Notes: generated from the sequence alone by a model not told the origin. Counted from the first letter of the stretch, positions 1-8,327 are shown. The stretch is DNA of 20,338 bases from Flavobacteriales bacterium (GCA_015663855.1 DQRJ01000148.1:1-20338), one strand, 5' to 3'. Program-made: numbers and translations.

Positions 1-609
1 ATTAAGGGGGAGAATGTTTTCGAGGACATCTCCATTAGCTTCGGTGATGTCATTAAAGGAAACGCTTAAGCCTCCTTCATTAATAAAAGCATCGCGAATA
101 ACCCCGCTATAGATTTCTCCAGATCTTTTTTCGACGACCATTTTAACATCACGGAGCGTAATTTTAGAGATAGTCAGCTTACTCGGCTTAGAAGCACTGT
201 CACTTTCGAGAATCGAAGTATTCCACGTGCCGTTTTTTAGTTCACGAACATTAATCACCCCATCCTCAAGAACAAGAGCATCGATTTTCGGCTCTCCAAA
301 GAGAACGTCCCAAAGCGAAAGTGCAACACCTAGACTGTTAGCTCGAATGAGGGTATCGGCGGTTGCGCCAGAATGACTCACGGACCCCATTAAAACGACC
401 TTTTTAAGATCGACCGTGACCATAGGGAATTCTGCCCAAACCGAGAGCCCCATCTCTTCTACGCTCAGCTCGGTCGAAAGCTTTTCGTTCATACTTTCTA
501 GTGCGAACGACTTAAATCGATCGCCGTTTATAAGGACGAACAAGGTAATTGCGCCTAAAAAAAAGGCGACAGCAGCAACGACAACTATGACGATGCGCTT
601 ACGTGACAC
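1..609 (-). CDS. AsmA-like envelope protein, partial (C-terminus beyond left edge)
   Basis: The reading frame is open from a GTG at 609-607 to the window edge, giving 203 residues without a stop. The N-terminus is MSRKRIVIVVVAAVAFFLG, a short basic stretch followed by one hydrophobic anchor. After it comes a beta-rich, non-catalytic sequence with phrases such as ELSVEEMGLSVW and DALVLEDGVINVRELKNG, which is the style of AsmA/DUF748-type proteins thought to act in envelope or lipid homeostasis. Upstream in frame there is a TAA and no ATG, so GTG is the only sensible start. It shares one base with the TAG of the upstream lipoprotein gene (TAGTG), which suggests translational coupling. The AsmA assignment rests on overall pattern, not on a diagnostic motif, and most of a normal-length AsmA protein would lie outside the window. 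Confidence 0.65.
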   Translation of the reverse strand, partial: MSRKRIVIVVVAAVAFFLGAITLFVLINGDRFKSFALESMNEKLSTELSVEEMGLSVWAEFPMVTVDLKKVVLMGSVSHSGATADTLIRANSLGVALSLWDVLFGEPKIDALVLEDGVINVRELKNGTWNTSILESDSASKPSKLTISKITLRDVKMVVEKRSGEIYSGVIRDAFINEGGLSVSFNDITEANGDVLENILPLN

Positions 610-1160
610 TAGCGTACGTAATCTCCGACATGAGTTAAACCACCCTGCTTAATTAGCTTGCGAAAAGCGGCGTTATTCTCAGGACTAAGCTTGTATTCCC
701 TCACCTTTTCCTCATTCCCACTCTTCTTGCTCACCTCCTCATACCCACTTCCACCGTCAGTATCAAGAATAGATTTCCATACAGCGACTTTTTCGTCTGT
801 TTTTGCACTAAACTGATAAATACTAAGCACATCTTTGTTGCGTTTTGCAAGAATCAATTTCCATCTATCGGAGTCCTCATTAGTTAAGCTGAGAATGTGG
901 TAGCCGGCAAATTTCCTAAGCACATTTGCGTTCCCTAAGACCAAAGTTTCGTCGCCAAAAGTGATAAACTGAGAGTAAACAGTTAAATGTTCTTCTAAAT
1001 CGTCACTTTGTTCAACGAAAGTCCAATCTCCTTCCCAGCATTTAGGAAAATGAGTTTTATCTCTACGATTCATCGGCATTGGCCCCGGGAAAGTTACTTC
1101 CACACAACCGGTAAAGAGTACTAATGCACCGAGGGCAAAAAGAAGGGATATGCGAGTCAT
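609..1160 (-). CDS. Putative lipoprotein of unknown function
   Basis: This 183-residue protein starts MTRISLL and has a hydrophobic signal segment ending in the lipobox LFTGC, with Cys19 as the predicted lipidated residue. The frame could begin 12 codons further upstream, but that extension would run into uppP and put a phenylalanine-rich leader before the signal peptide, so the ATG at 1160 is preferred. The mature part is soluble and mixed alpha/beta with many charged residues, and I do not recognise a family. It follows uppP after 16 bases and overlaps the AsmA-like gene by one base, so it is probably the fourth gene of the ftsX-uppP operon. An envelope location is inferred from the lipobox; no function can be given. 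Confidence 0.75.
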   Translation of the reverse strand: MTRISLLFALGALVLFTGCVEVTFPGPMPMNRRDKTHFPKCWEGDWTFVEQSDDLEEHLTVYSQFITFGDETLVLGNANVLRKFAGYHILSLTNEDSDRWKLILAKRNKDVLSIYQFSAKTDEKVAVWKSILDTDGGSGYEEVSKKSGNEEKVREYKLSPENNAAFRKLIKQGGLTHVGDYVR

Positions 1161-1176
1161 ATTAGAGGGTTTGGTA

Positions 1177-1998
1177 TTAAAAAAGAAGAGCAGCAAGGCC
1201 TACTACCAAGCAATAAACGGCAAACCACATTAAGTTCGTGCCTTTGACCAACTTTATCATCCACTTGCAAGCGGCCCAACCAGCAGCAAATGCCGCCAGA
1301 GCCCCTACTGTGTAACCAAAAATTGGGATATGTGAATTATTCATAACGGCCTCAGAAACGGGCGCGGCTTCACTTTCGAGTAAGTCTTTTAACTCTAGAA
1401 GGTTTGCACCTAAAATGGGAGGTAGTGCCATTAAAAAACTAAATTTAGCCGCCTCAGATCTAGAAATACCGAGAAGCAAAGCTGCACCGATAGTGCTTCC
1501 AGACCTACTTATTCCAGGGAGAATAGCGCAGGCTTGGGCTATTCCTATTAAAGTGGCGTTTCTCGGAGTAAGTCCTTTTTTAGATGAAGACTTTATCTTT
1601 TGCGATATGGCAAGGATTGCGGCAGTTACGATAAGCATTGCTCCCACGAACTGTGTCGAGGCGAGCTCCTCTATAGCGTCTTTCATCGTGAGACCTATTA
1701 TTGCTGCAGGGACCGCACTAAGAGCGATAAGTCCCACATAGCGGCGAGCCGAATTTCCTTCCGAGCCCTTCTTAAAAAAGCCCAGGATTAACGAAGCAAT
1801 GTCCTTCCTGAAAACCACGACCGTACTTAACGCAGTCGCCCCATGAACAATAACGGTAAAGGTGAGATCTTCTTCGGGCAGTTCTAATATCGCTGCCCCG
1901 AGTGTTAAATGACCCGAACTTGAAACGGGCAGGAATTCGGTTAGACCTTGTACAAGACCTAAAATGAGATAAGAAAGAGTCTCCCAAAGATTGCTCAT
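1177..1998 (-). CDS. uppP: Undecaprenyl-diphosphatase UppP (BacA family)
   Basis: UppP is an integral membrane phosphatase that removes one phosphate from undecaprenyl diphosphate, recycling the lipid carrier for peptidoglycan and surface polysaccharides and giving some bacitracin resistance. The 273 residues are the usual family length. The first family motif is seen as QGLTEFLPVSSSGH (residues 17-30), containing the catalytic-region glutamate E21 and H30. The second is PGISRSGST (161-169), which carries the conserved arginine R165. Several hydrophobic segments fill the rest. Its start overlaps the end of the DUF3098 gene by 4 bases (ATGA), and ftsX lies just before that. This ftsX-DUF3098-uppP order is common in Bacteroidota, where truB often follows; here a lipoprotein gene follows instead. 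Confidence 0.95.
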   Translation of the reverse strand: MSNLWETLSYLILGLVQGLTEFLPVSSSGHLTLGAAILELPEEDLTFTVIVHGATALSTVVVFRKDIASLILGFFKKGSEGNSARRYVGLIALSAVPAAIIGLTMKDAIEELASTQFVGAMLIVTAAILAISQKIKSSSKKGLTPRNATLIGIAQACAILPGISRSGSTIGAALLLGISRSEAAKFSFLMALPPILGANLLELKDLLESEAAPVSEAVMNNSHIPIFGYTVGALAAFAAGWAACKWMIKLVKGTNLMWFAVYCLVVGLAALLF

Positions 1999-2237
1999 GC
2001 CTTCTTTAAGATGGCGTATAAAATCGTTCCGTATCCAGCAAGAATTACGATTGGAGAAAGTGTGATTCTACGAAAACTGAAGATCTCATAACTAAACACA
2101 TCGGGATCATCAGAACCGCCCCCACTCATCAAAATGTACCCAACTACTAGAAGTGAAACGCCTACCCCTAACCATTTATAGTTAGTTGCAGAAAAAGCGA
2201 AGTTGTTTCCTTTAGATTCCCGAATTTCTTTACTCAT
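1995..2237 (-). CDS. DUF3098 family small membrane protein
   Basis: This 80-residue protein has two hydrophobic helices, WLGVGVSLLVVGYILMSGG near residues 23-41 and LSPIVILAGYGTILYAIL near 60-77. Between them lies a short loop rich in Asp and Ser (GGSDDPDVFSYEIFSFRR). The length, the GG(G)SDDP loop and the FRRITLSPIV segment fit DUF3098, a Bacteroidota family nearly always found between ftsX and uppP, as here. It starts 14 bases after the ftsX stop and overlaps uppP by 4 bases, so it is certainly co-transcribed. Its biochemical role is unknown; position suggests a link to cell division or lipid carrier recycling. The family call is from memory of pattern and synteny. Confidence 0.85.
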   Translation of the reverse strand: MSKEIRESKGNNFAFSATNYKWLGVGVSLLVVGYILMSGGGSDDPDVFSYEIFSFRRITLSPIVILAGYGTILYAILKKA

Positions 2238-2251
2238 TGTGCGAAGTTAGT

Positions 2252-3136
2252 TTAATGAAGCTTGCTTACGTCTAGCCGTAAGTAACGGTTTACAGCTAAA
2301 GCGGTTGAAATCACTCCCAAACCTCCTCCTAGGACAATTAATCCGCCAGCGAGGATTGATAACGTCTTGTATTCAAGCAAAATTGCCGAAGTTCCAAGTG
2401 GGCCTTTTAGTAGCGCCAATGCTGTTACTACAAATGCAAAAGCGAGTAGTCCAGAAGTAACTCCGAGTAAAAACCCCTGTTTGAGAAAGGGCCTTCGAAT
2501 AAACCTAGACCTAGCTCCCACGAGCTGCATGTTTCTAATTAGAAAACGTTTGGCAAAAACGGTCAGCCGGACAGTATTATTCATCAAAGCCAGGGCGATA
2601 AGAAGGCAGATTCCAGCAAGCGAAATAAGCGGGATCATCAATCTATCTAATGTTTTCTCAATTTTTGCAAGAAGTTGATCTTGCCAAACCACATCAGCAA
2701 CACCTACAATATCCTCCATTCGTACCACAGCTTCACTCAATTTTTCGGAATTGCCGTACATGGGTCTAATTCTCACATCCATAGCTGGTGGAAGAGGAAC
2801 GTATCCAAGAAACTCTATAAATGATTCTCCTAGATCAATTTCTAATTTTTTGGCAGCTTCTTCAGGATCTATGTAATTCGCCTCGGCAACAGCCTCATCA
2901 GTTTCGACTAAAGCGAGGGCTGTGTGGAGCGTTTCAGTGTCTAAATCTCTAAGAAAATACACCTGAATTCTCACCTCCTGTCTAAGCTGTTTTTCCCAAC
3001 GTGAGCCTAAGAAAGAGACAACAGAAATAAGTCCGATTAAGACCAAAGTCAAGGTCATTCCCACAACTGTCGTGAACGTCGTAGTGGCTTGAGAAGCGGG
3101 GAGACGGTTTTTATTTGTACGACGTTTAGATGCCAT
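2252..3136 (-). CDS. ftsX: Cell division protein FtsX (permease-like)
   Basis: FtsX is the membrane partner of the ATPase FtsE and activates peptidoglycan hydrolases at the division site. The 294-residue product starts MASKRRTNKNR. An upstream in-frame ATG five codons earlier would overlap the likely -7 promoter element, so 3136 is preferred. The architecture is typical: one membrane helix near residues 25-44, a large extracytoplasmic domain (roughly 45-165), then three helices near 170-190, 222-245 and 262-283. The segment MNNTVRLTVFAKRFLIRNMQLVGA is the conserved cytoplasmic coupling region of FtsX (long run shortened by position: it follows the second helix). ftsE is not in the window, which is usual for Bacteroidota. 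The gene heads the minus-strand envelope operon and is divergent from sufA. Confidence 0.92.
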   Translation of the reverse strand: MASKRRTNKNRLPASQATTTFTTVVGMTLTLVLIGLISVVSFLGSRWEKQLRQEVRIQVYFLRDLDTETLHTALALVETDEAVAEANYIDPEEAAKKLEIDLGESFIEFLGYVPLPPAMDVRIRPMYGNSEKLSEAVVRMEDIVGVADVVWQDQLLAKIEKTLDRLMIPLISLAGICLLIALALMNNTVRLTVFAKRFLIRNMQLVGARSRFIRRPFLKQGFLLGVTSGLLAFAFVVTALALLKGPLGTSAILLEYKTLSILAGGLIVLGGGLGVISTALAVNRYLRLDVSKLH

Positions 3137-3140
3137 GCCC

Positions 3141-3148
3141 CAAAGATG
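3141..3148 (-). promoter_or_regulatory. Possible -7 promoter element of ftsX
   Basis: On the minus strand CATCTTTG lies four bases before the preferred ATG of ftsX (CATCTTTG-GGGC-ATG). It matches the Bacteroidota -7 consensus TAnnTTTG except for its first base. The spacing to ATG is identical to that of the sufA and sufE elements, which supports it. No convincing -33 TTTG was found. Confidence 0.4.
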
Positions 3149-3191
3149 CACACTCCCTCGTTTAGGAACTACATTTTAACTAAAAGTATCC

Positions 3192-3214
3192 TTATTTAGA
3201 ATGAATCTAAATAA
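3192..3214. promoter_or_regulatory. Perfect 9-bp inverted repeat, candidate operator between ftsX and sufA
   Basis: TTATTTAGA (3192-3200) is followed by five bases and then by its exact complement TCTAAATAA (3206-3214). The A/T-rich half-sites and 23-bp length look like an operator for an iron-responsive regulator of the Fur or DtxR type, which would fit control of the Fe-S assembly operon that starts 38 bases away. The centre lies about 50 bases before the sufA start codon and 67 before that of ftsX. It is not a terminator: the stem is A/T rich and no T-run follows. The regulator identity is inference. Confidence 0.55.
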
Positions 3215-3240
3215 AGCGAGGTTCTATACCATAAAGTAGG

Positions 3241-3248
3241 TATTTTTG
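3241..3248 (+). promoter_or_regulatory. -7 promoter element of the suf operon
   Basis: TATTTTTG matches the Bacteroidota -7 consensus TAnnTTTG at every fixed position. The sufA ATG comes after only four more bases (CAGT), so transcription would start at or next to the A of ATG and the message would be nearly or fully leaderless. A good -33 TTTG is not evident at the usual spacing. Confidence 0.6.
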
Positions 3249-3252
3249 CAGT

Positions 3253-3579
3253 ATGATTACAGTTAGTGAAACAGCAAAAGCGCAAGTTTTGAAATTGCTT
3301 AGTGAAGAAGGGAGACCTGCCGGAAGCTTCGTACGTGTAGGCGTAAAGGGCGGAGGTTGTAGCGGGCTTATGTACGAAATGGATTTCGATTACGAAATGA
3401 AGGACGGGGATCAAGAATTTGAGGACAAGGGCGTGAAACTTGTGGTCGATAAAAAAAGCTTCCTTTATTTAGTGGGTACTGAGCTGAGGTATAGCGGAGG
3501 GTTGAACGGAAAGGGCTTCGAGTTTTATAACCCTAACGCAAATCGCACTTGCGGTTGTGGTGAAAGCTTTTCGCTTTAA
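3253..3579 (+). CDS. sufA: A-type iron-sulfur carrier SufA (HesB/IscA family)
   Basis: A-type carriers receive Fe-S clusters from the SufBCD scaffold and hand them to apo-enzymes in the cytoplasm. The 108-residue length is normal. The three cluster-binding cysteines are present: C36 in GGGCSGL and C100/C102 in the C-terminal TCGCGESF motif. The G-rich VRVGVKGGGCSGL strand and the SGGLNGKGFEFYNPN stretch are family hallmarks. It is the first gene of the suf operon, 18 bases before sufB, and directly follows a consensus -7 element. The name erpA or iscA would be equally valid on sequence alone; the operon position favours SufA. Confidence 0.93.
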   Translation: MITVSETAKAQVLKLLSEEGRPAGSFVRVGVKGGGCSGLMYEMDFDYEMKDGDQEFEDKGVKLVVDKKSFLYLVGTELRYSGGLNGKGFEFYNPNANRTCGCGESFSL

Positions 3580-3597
3580 TCATCTTTTGATTTAGAA

Positions 3598-5049
3598 ATG
3601 ATGGGCCAAACAGAAGAAGAGAAACTCATAGACGAAGTCACAGCCAAGAGCTATGAATTCGGGTTTACAACGGATATCGATTCCGATACTATACCACCGG
3701 GGTTAAATGAGGATGTAATAAGAACTATTAGCGCGAAAAAAGACGAGCCGCAGTGGCTTTTAGATTGGAGGTTAGAGGCATTTAGGATTTGGTCTGAAAT
3801 GGAAGAGCCAGACTGGGCGCATGTCAACTATCCGAAGCTCGATTTACAGGCAATTAGCTATTACTCAGCGCCGAAAAAGAAAGTGGAATTAGGGTCTTTA
3901 GACGAAGTGGATCCAGAGCTATTAAAGACGATGGAGAAGCTGGGGATTTCTATTGAGGAGCAGAAACGCCTTAGCGGAGTGGCGGTTGATTTCGTAATGG
4001 ATAGCGTTAGTGTAGCTACTTCTTTTAAGGAGAAACTAGGAGAATTAGGAGTGATATTCTGTTCGCTTGGAGAGGCGATTCAGGAGCATCCAGACTTAGT
4101 TAGAAAGTACTTGGGAACGGTAGTGCCACAACGCGACAACTACTATGCTGCATTAAATTCGGCGGTGTTTACTGACGGATCGTTTTGCTATATCCCGAAA
4201 GGAGTTAGATGTCCGATGGAACTTAGTACGTATTTCAGAATAAACCAAGCTGGTACGGGCCAATTCGAGCGCACGCTTGTAATTGCTGACGAAGGAAGTT
4301 ACGTTAGCTATTTAGAGGGGTGTACTGCTCCGCAACGTGATGAGAACCAATTACACGCAGCCGTTGTTGAAATAATTTCGATGGATGAGGCAGAGGTAAA
4401 GTACAGCACGGTCCAAAATTGGTATCCAGGAGACGCTAAAGGTGTGGGTGGGGTATTCAATTTCGTAACGAAACGAGGAATATGTCATCGCGCGGCGAAG
4501 ATTAGTTGGACTCAAGTTGAGACAGGAAGTGCCGTTACTTGGAAATACCCAAGTTGCATACTCAAGGGCGATGACAGCATAGGGGAGTTCTTTAGTGTGG
4601 CCGTTACAAATAACATGCAACAGGCAGACACCGGAACGAAAATGATTCACCTCGGAAAACGCACGAGGTCTACAATAATTTCGAAAGGAATTTCGTCGGG
4701 ATATTCCCAAAACTCATATCGAGGCCTCGTTCAAATCCATCCAGGAGCTGAAAACGCCCGAAATTTCTCGGTTTGTGATTCGTTATTAATGACGGACACT
4801 TGCGGAGCGCACACCTTTCCTTACATCGAGGTTAAGAACCCGACAGCTCAAGTCGAGCACGAAGCCACAACTTCTAAAATCGGTGAAGATCAGATTTTCT
4901 ACTGCCAGCAACGCGGTATTGAGGAGGAGGAGGCGATAGGCCTCATTGTGAAGGGGTACGCGAAAGAGGTATTGAATAAATTACCTATGGAGTTTGCAGT
5001 TGAAGCCCAAAAACTACTCACTATTTCTCTAGAAGGAAGTGTTGGTTAA
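3598..5049 (+). CDS. sufB: Fe-S cluster assembly scaffold subunit SufB
   Basis: SufB is the core scaffold of the SufBCD complex, on which sulfur from SufS/SufE and iron form a new cluster. The 483 residues fit the family. Visible hallmarks are the SVCDSLLMTDTCGAHTFPYI segment, with the conserved Cys and the downstream EVKNPTAQVEHEATTSKIG region, and IFYCQQRGIEEEEAIGLIVKG near the C-terminus. The start could be either of two adjacent ATG codons (3598 or 3601). The gene sits between sufA (18-base gap) and sufC (11-base gap). SufB and SufD share the beta-helix fold, but the TDTCGAHTFPYI region identifies this one as SufB. Confidence 0.97.
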   Translation: MMGQTEEEKLIDEVTAKSYEFGFTTDIDSDTIPPGLNEDVIRTISAKKDEPQWLLDWRLEAFRIWSEMEEPDWAHVNYPKLDLQAISYYSAPKKKVELGSLDEVDPELLKTMEKLGISIEEQKRLSGVAVDFVMDSVSVATSFKEKLGELGVIFCSLGEAIQEHPDLVRKYLGTVVPQRDNYYAALNSAVFTDGSFCYIPKGVRCPMELSTYFRINQAGTGQFERTLVIADEGSYVSYLEGCTAPQRDENQLHAAVVEIISMDEAEVKYSTVQNWYPGDAKGVGGVFNFVTKRGICHRAAKISWTQVETGSAVTWKYPSCILKGDDSIGEFFSVAVTNNMQQADTGTKMIHLGKRTRSTIISKGISSGYSQNSYRGLVQIHPGAENARNFSVCDSLLMTDTCGAHTFPYIEVKNPTAQVEHEATTSKIGEDQIFYCQQRGIEEEEAIGLIVKGYAKEVLNKLPMEFAVEAQKLLTISLEGSVG

Positions 5050-5060
5050 TTGAAAATATT

Positions 5061-5798
5061 ATGCTGAAGATTAAAAATTTACACGCCAAGGTTGGCGATA
5101 ACGAGATTTTAAAGGGCCTTAACTTAGAAGTGGGGCCTGGAGAGGTTCATGCCATAATGGGACCTAATGGATCGGGGAAAAGCACTCTCGCGGCTGTTTT
5201 GGCGGGACGTGAGGCTTACGAGGTTACCGAAGGGGAGGTAGAGTTAGATGGGGTGAATTTGCTCGATTTAGAGGCGACTGAGAGAGCTCGTGAGGGAGTT
5301 TTCCTCGCTTTTCAGTATCCGATTGAAATTCCTGGAGTGTCGAATCTTAATTTTATGAAGGCGGCAATTAACGGAAAACGCTCGCATTGTGGGCTTGATC
5401 CGATTAAACCTAAAGAATTCCTTGCGAAGGTTAAGGAGTGTTCATCTTTAGTTGAGCTAGATGGCCGCTTACGTGATAGATCTGTGAACGAAGGTTTTTC
5501 GGGAGGGGAGAAGAAGCGTAATGAGATATTCCAAATGGCGATGCTCGAGCCGAAGCTTGCCGTTCTCGATGAAACTGATTCAGGACTTGATATCGATGCG
5601 CTTCGCGTAGTTTCTAAAGGCGTAAATAAGATGCGATCTAAGGACAGAAGTTTTATCGTGATCACTCACTACCAAAGACTCCTCAATCATATAGTTCCAG
5701 ACTTCGTTCACGTACTTTCCGATGGTAAAATCGTGAAAAGCGGCGGAAAAGAACTCGCACTAGAGCTTGATGAGAAAGGATATGATTGGTTGAAGTAA
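5061..5798 (+). CDS. sufC: Fe-S cluster assembly ATPase SufC
   Basis: SufC is the soluble ABC-type ATPase of the SufBCD complex; ATP binding drives the rearrangement that opens the SufB-SufD interface for cluster assembly. In its 245 residues the Walker A motif is GPNGSGKST (34-42), the Q-loop is at FQYP (84-87), the signature is FSGGE (146-150), and the Walker B is LAVLDETDSGLD (167-178). The ETDSGLDIDAL form is typical for SufC rather than for transporter ATPases. The stop TAA overlaps the sufD ATG by one base (TAATG). Confidence 0.97.
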   Translation: MLKIKNLHAKVGDNEILKGLNLEVGPGEVHAIMGPNGSGKSTLAAVLAGREAYEVTEGEVELDGVNLLDLEATERAREGVFLAFQYPIEIPGVSNLNFMKAAINGKRSHCGLDPIKPKEFLAKVKECSSLVELDGRLRDRSVNEGFSGGEKKRNEIFQMAMLEPKLAVLDETDSGLDIDALRVVSKGVNKMRSKDRSFIVITHYQRLLNHIVPDFVHVLSDGKIVKSGGKELALELDEKGYDWLK

Positions 5799-7057
5799 TG
5801 TCAAAGTTCACTCAAAATTTTACCGCCCCTTCTCATGGGGTAGAGCTAAGAAGCGAAGCTCTTTCGCTCATAGACTCCCTCCCTGTTCCGACAAGGAGGA
5901 GTGAACGATGGAAATACTCTTCGGTTTCGAAACTCGCGAACTCTACGCTCTCAACTCACAAGGGAGGAGCAGTGGGATTAGAGGGATGGCCAGAGGAGAT
6001 TAATCCGAATCCTATTCCCGAACTCGATGCGTACCGTGTGGTATTTCGCAACGGAGTTTACGAGCCCACCCTAAGCGACCTTCCTATTGCAGACGGTATA
6101 GTCTGCATGCCACTAAGCTCTATTTCTGAAGATCTCGCCCGAACGATTTTCAATAACGAGTACCATAAGACTGAATGGGTCGGCGCATTAAACGCCGCCT
6201 ACTTTCAAGACGGTCTTTATCTACACGTATCGAAAAACATAAAACTCGACCGTTCTATCGTGGTTCATCACCTTACGGACGGTGAAAACGTAGCGAATTT
6301 TCCGAGACATTATGTGAGAATCGAGGAGGGAGGAGAGGCTGATGTTGTGGTTTGGTCTAATGCAACAGAGAAGTCATCTGGAATGTGCAATAGCTTATTC
6401 GAGGCCTCAGTAGCTCCGAATGCTCAGTTATTCCTTGAAAAAATCACTAACGAGGCAGGAGATATCTACAGCTTAGCACACGACTTCATTACGCAGGAGG
6501 CAAATAGCCGATTCAAGGCACACACCTTCACGATTAAGGGTAGTTGGGTGCGCAATGAACTTTCGATAGTTTCAGTGGGTAAAGGCACGGATTCGATTTT
6601 TAACGGCGCTTATATGCCGTGCGGAAGTGAGCACGTCGATAATCACACGACGATGGATCACACTTTCCCTGACGGCACATCTTCAGAGCTATATCGTGGG
6701 ATAATGTATGGTAAGTCGACAGGAGTCTTCAACGGTAAAGTATTCGTTAGGCCTGACGCACAACGCACTAACGCCTTCCAACAGAACACGAATATCGTGG
6801 CTGATAGAGGCGCTTCAATCAACGCGAAGCCGGAGCTTGAAATCTACGCAGATGATGTAAAATGTGCTCACGGATGTACAGTAGGCCAATTTGATTTAGA
6901 GGCTCTTTTCTATCTTCAATCACGTGGTTTAGACGAAAACGCAGCACGGACATTGTTAGTAGAGGCATTTATCGCAGACGTACTTTCAAGTGTGCCTTCG
7001 AAAGAATTGAGTGACGAAATAAAACGATTGTATTCAGAACGCCATCTCTGGTCATGA
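5798..7057 (+). CDS. sufD: Fe-S cluster assembly protein SufD
   Basis: SufD is the SufB paralogue that completes the SufBC2D scaffold and helps iron entry. The 419-residue product starts MSKFTQNFTAP at the ATG overlapping the sufC stop; an in-frame GTG-led extension of four codons inside sufC is unlikely. The N-terminal PTRRSERWKYSS phrase, the VDNHTTMDHTFPDGTSSELYRG central segment (positions 6639-6705) and the C-terminal KCAHGCTVGQFDLEALFYLQ motif, with its conserved His, are family features. It overlaps sufS by 4 bases (ATGA). The order sufB-sufC-sufD-sufS is the usual one. Confidence 0.96.
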   Translation: MSKFTQNFTAPSHGVELRSEALSLIDSLPVPTRRSERWKYSSVSKLANSTLSTHKGGAVGLEGWPEEINPNPIPELDAYRVVFRNGVYEPTLSDLPIADGIVCMPLSSISEDLARTIFNNEYHKTEWVGALNAAYFQDGLYLHVSKNIKLDRSIVVHHLTDGENVANFPRHYVRIEEGGEADVVVWSNATEKSSGMCNSLFEASVAPNAQLFLEKITNEAGDIYSLAHDFITQEANSRFKAHTFTIKGSWVRNELSIVSVGKGTDSIFNGAYMPCGSEHVDNHTTMDHTFPDGTSSELYRGIMYGKSTGVFNGKVFVRPDAQRTNAFQQNTNIVADRGASINAKPELEIYADDVKCAHGCTVGQFDLEALFYLQSRGLDENAARTLLVEAFIADVLSSVPSKELSDEIKRLYSERHLWS

Positions 7058-8289
7058 GTGAGGACACAACATATGATGTTGAGGCTATCAGGCGTGAATT
7101 TCCACTCCTAGACAGAGAGGTAAACGGGTTTCCTTTGGTTTTTTTAGATAGTGCCGCTTCAGCCCAAAAGCCTATTGTTGTTATAGAATCCCAGCGTGAA
7201 TACTTATCTCATTTCCACAGCAACATACATCGTGGTGTACACGCATTAGCAACCCAAGCTACCGAAGCATTTGAGGGAGCTCGTGAGATTATTCGAGCGC
7301 ATTTCAATGCAACTTTGACCTCTGAAATCATCTTCACTTCGGGGGCGACAGACAGTATAAATTTAGTGGCAGGCACTTGGGGGCGAGCGAATCTGAAGCA
7401 GAATTCTACGGTCGTTTTGACTCGAATGGAGCACCACAGCAACATTGTACCGTGGCAGATTCTATCCGATGAAATCGGATTCAAAATCGAAGTAGTAGAA
7501 CTACTTTCTGATGGCTCTTTGGACATGTCACAGTTCAGAGATAAAATGGCGTTATCCCCGGATTTGGTTTGTTTCACTCACGTTTCTAACACCTTAGGGA
7601 CGATTAATGATGTTAAGAATCTAACTTCTTTAGCAAAAGCTGCTGGAGCTATCGTTCTTATCGACGGTGCTCAATCGGCTCCTCACATTAAGGTTGATTT
7701 ACTTGACATCGGATGCGACTTCTTTGTTGCCTCAGGTCATAAAATGTATGGGCCTACAGGCATAGGTTTCCTTTATGGTAAACTCGATTTATTAGAGTCT
7801 ATGCCCCCTTGGAAAGGAGGAGGAGAGATGATTTCGAGCGTGAGTTTCGAAGAGAGAACGACGTTTAATGTACCGCCCTATAAATTTGAAGCGGGAACAC
7901 CTCATATTTCAGGGGCTATTGCCTTTGGAGCGGCCATAAATTGGTTGAACAAAGTGGGAATGGAGGCGATTACTATGCACGAGCACGCATTAACTCGATA
8001 CGCTCACACCGAATTATTAAAAACACCCGGCCTTAAGATTTACGGTAATGCCAAGGAAAAAGCTGGCGTTGTGAGCTTTCTCGTTGAAGGCACCCACCCC
8101 TCCGATCTCGGCACACTTCTAGATCAACTAGGAATAGCCGTTCGCACTGGCCACCACTGCACAGAGCCGTTAATGACGAAGCTTGGCATCCCAGGCACGG
8201 TCCGCGCTTCGTTCGCGGCCTACACCACTTTCGCTGAAATCGATGTCCTAACAGCAGGTATAAGCCGAGCGGTTAAAATGCTAAACTAA
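7054..8289 (+). CDS. sufS: Cysteine desulfurase SufS
   Basis: SufS is a PLP-dependent cysteine desulfurase (group II) that takes sulfur from L-cysteine as a persulfide and passes it to SufE. In 411 residues the PLP-binding lysine is K230 in ASGHKMYGP, the cofactor-contacting histidine is in TRMEHHSN (123-130), and the persulfide-forming cysteine is C369 in VRTGHHCTEP. The short RxGHHC loop is typical of group II enzymes, which need a sulfur acceptor. The matching acceptor gene sufE is in the window but 8.4 kb away (16716). This is the last gene of the suf operon. Confidence 0.96.
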   Translation: MSEDTTYDVEAIRREFPLLDREVNGFPLVFLDSAASAQKPIVVIESQREYLSHFHSNIHRGVHALATQATEAFEGAREIIRAHFNATLTSEIIFTSGATDSINLVAGTWGRANLKQNSTVVLTRMEHHSNIVPWQILSDEIGFKIEVVELLSDGSLDMSQFRDKMALSPDLVCFTHVSNTLGTINDVKNLTSLAKAAGAIVLIDGAQSAPHIKVDLLDIGCDFFVASGHKMYGPTGIGFLYGKLDLLESMPPWKGGGEMISSVSFEERTTFNVPPYKFEAGTPHISGAIAFGAAINWLNKVGMEAITMHEHALTRYAHTELLKTPGLKIYGNAKEKAGVVSFLVEGTHPSDLGTLLDQLGIAVRTGHHCTEPLMTKLGIPGTVRASFAAYTTFAEIDVLTAGISRAVKMLN

Positions 8290-8297
8290 TTTATGAT

Positions 8298-8305
8298 TAT
8301 ATTTG
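8298..8305 (+). promoter_or_regulatory. Possible -7 promoter element of the Crp/Fnr gene
   Basis: TATATTTG matches TAnnTTTG fully and lies 22 bases before the ATG at 8328, just after the sufS stop. This would give the regulator its own promoter with a short leader. No clear -33 element was seen, and the region is A/T rich, so chance is possible. Confidence 0.45.
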
Positions 8306-8327
8306 ACAGAATCCAAACCCTGCTCAA

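Noticed and set aside
4351..4710. 119-codon open frame on the minus strand inside sufB
   Set aside because: Opposite a highly conserved gene; no start signal or family pattern.
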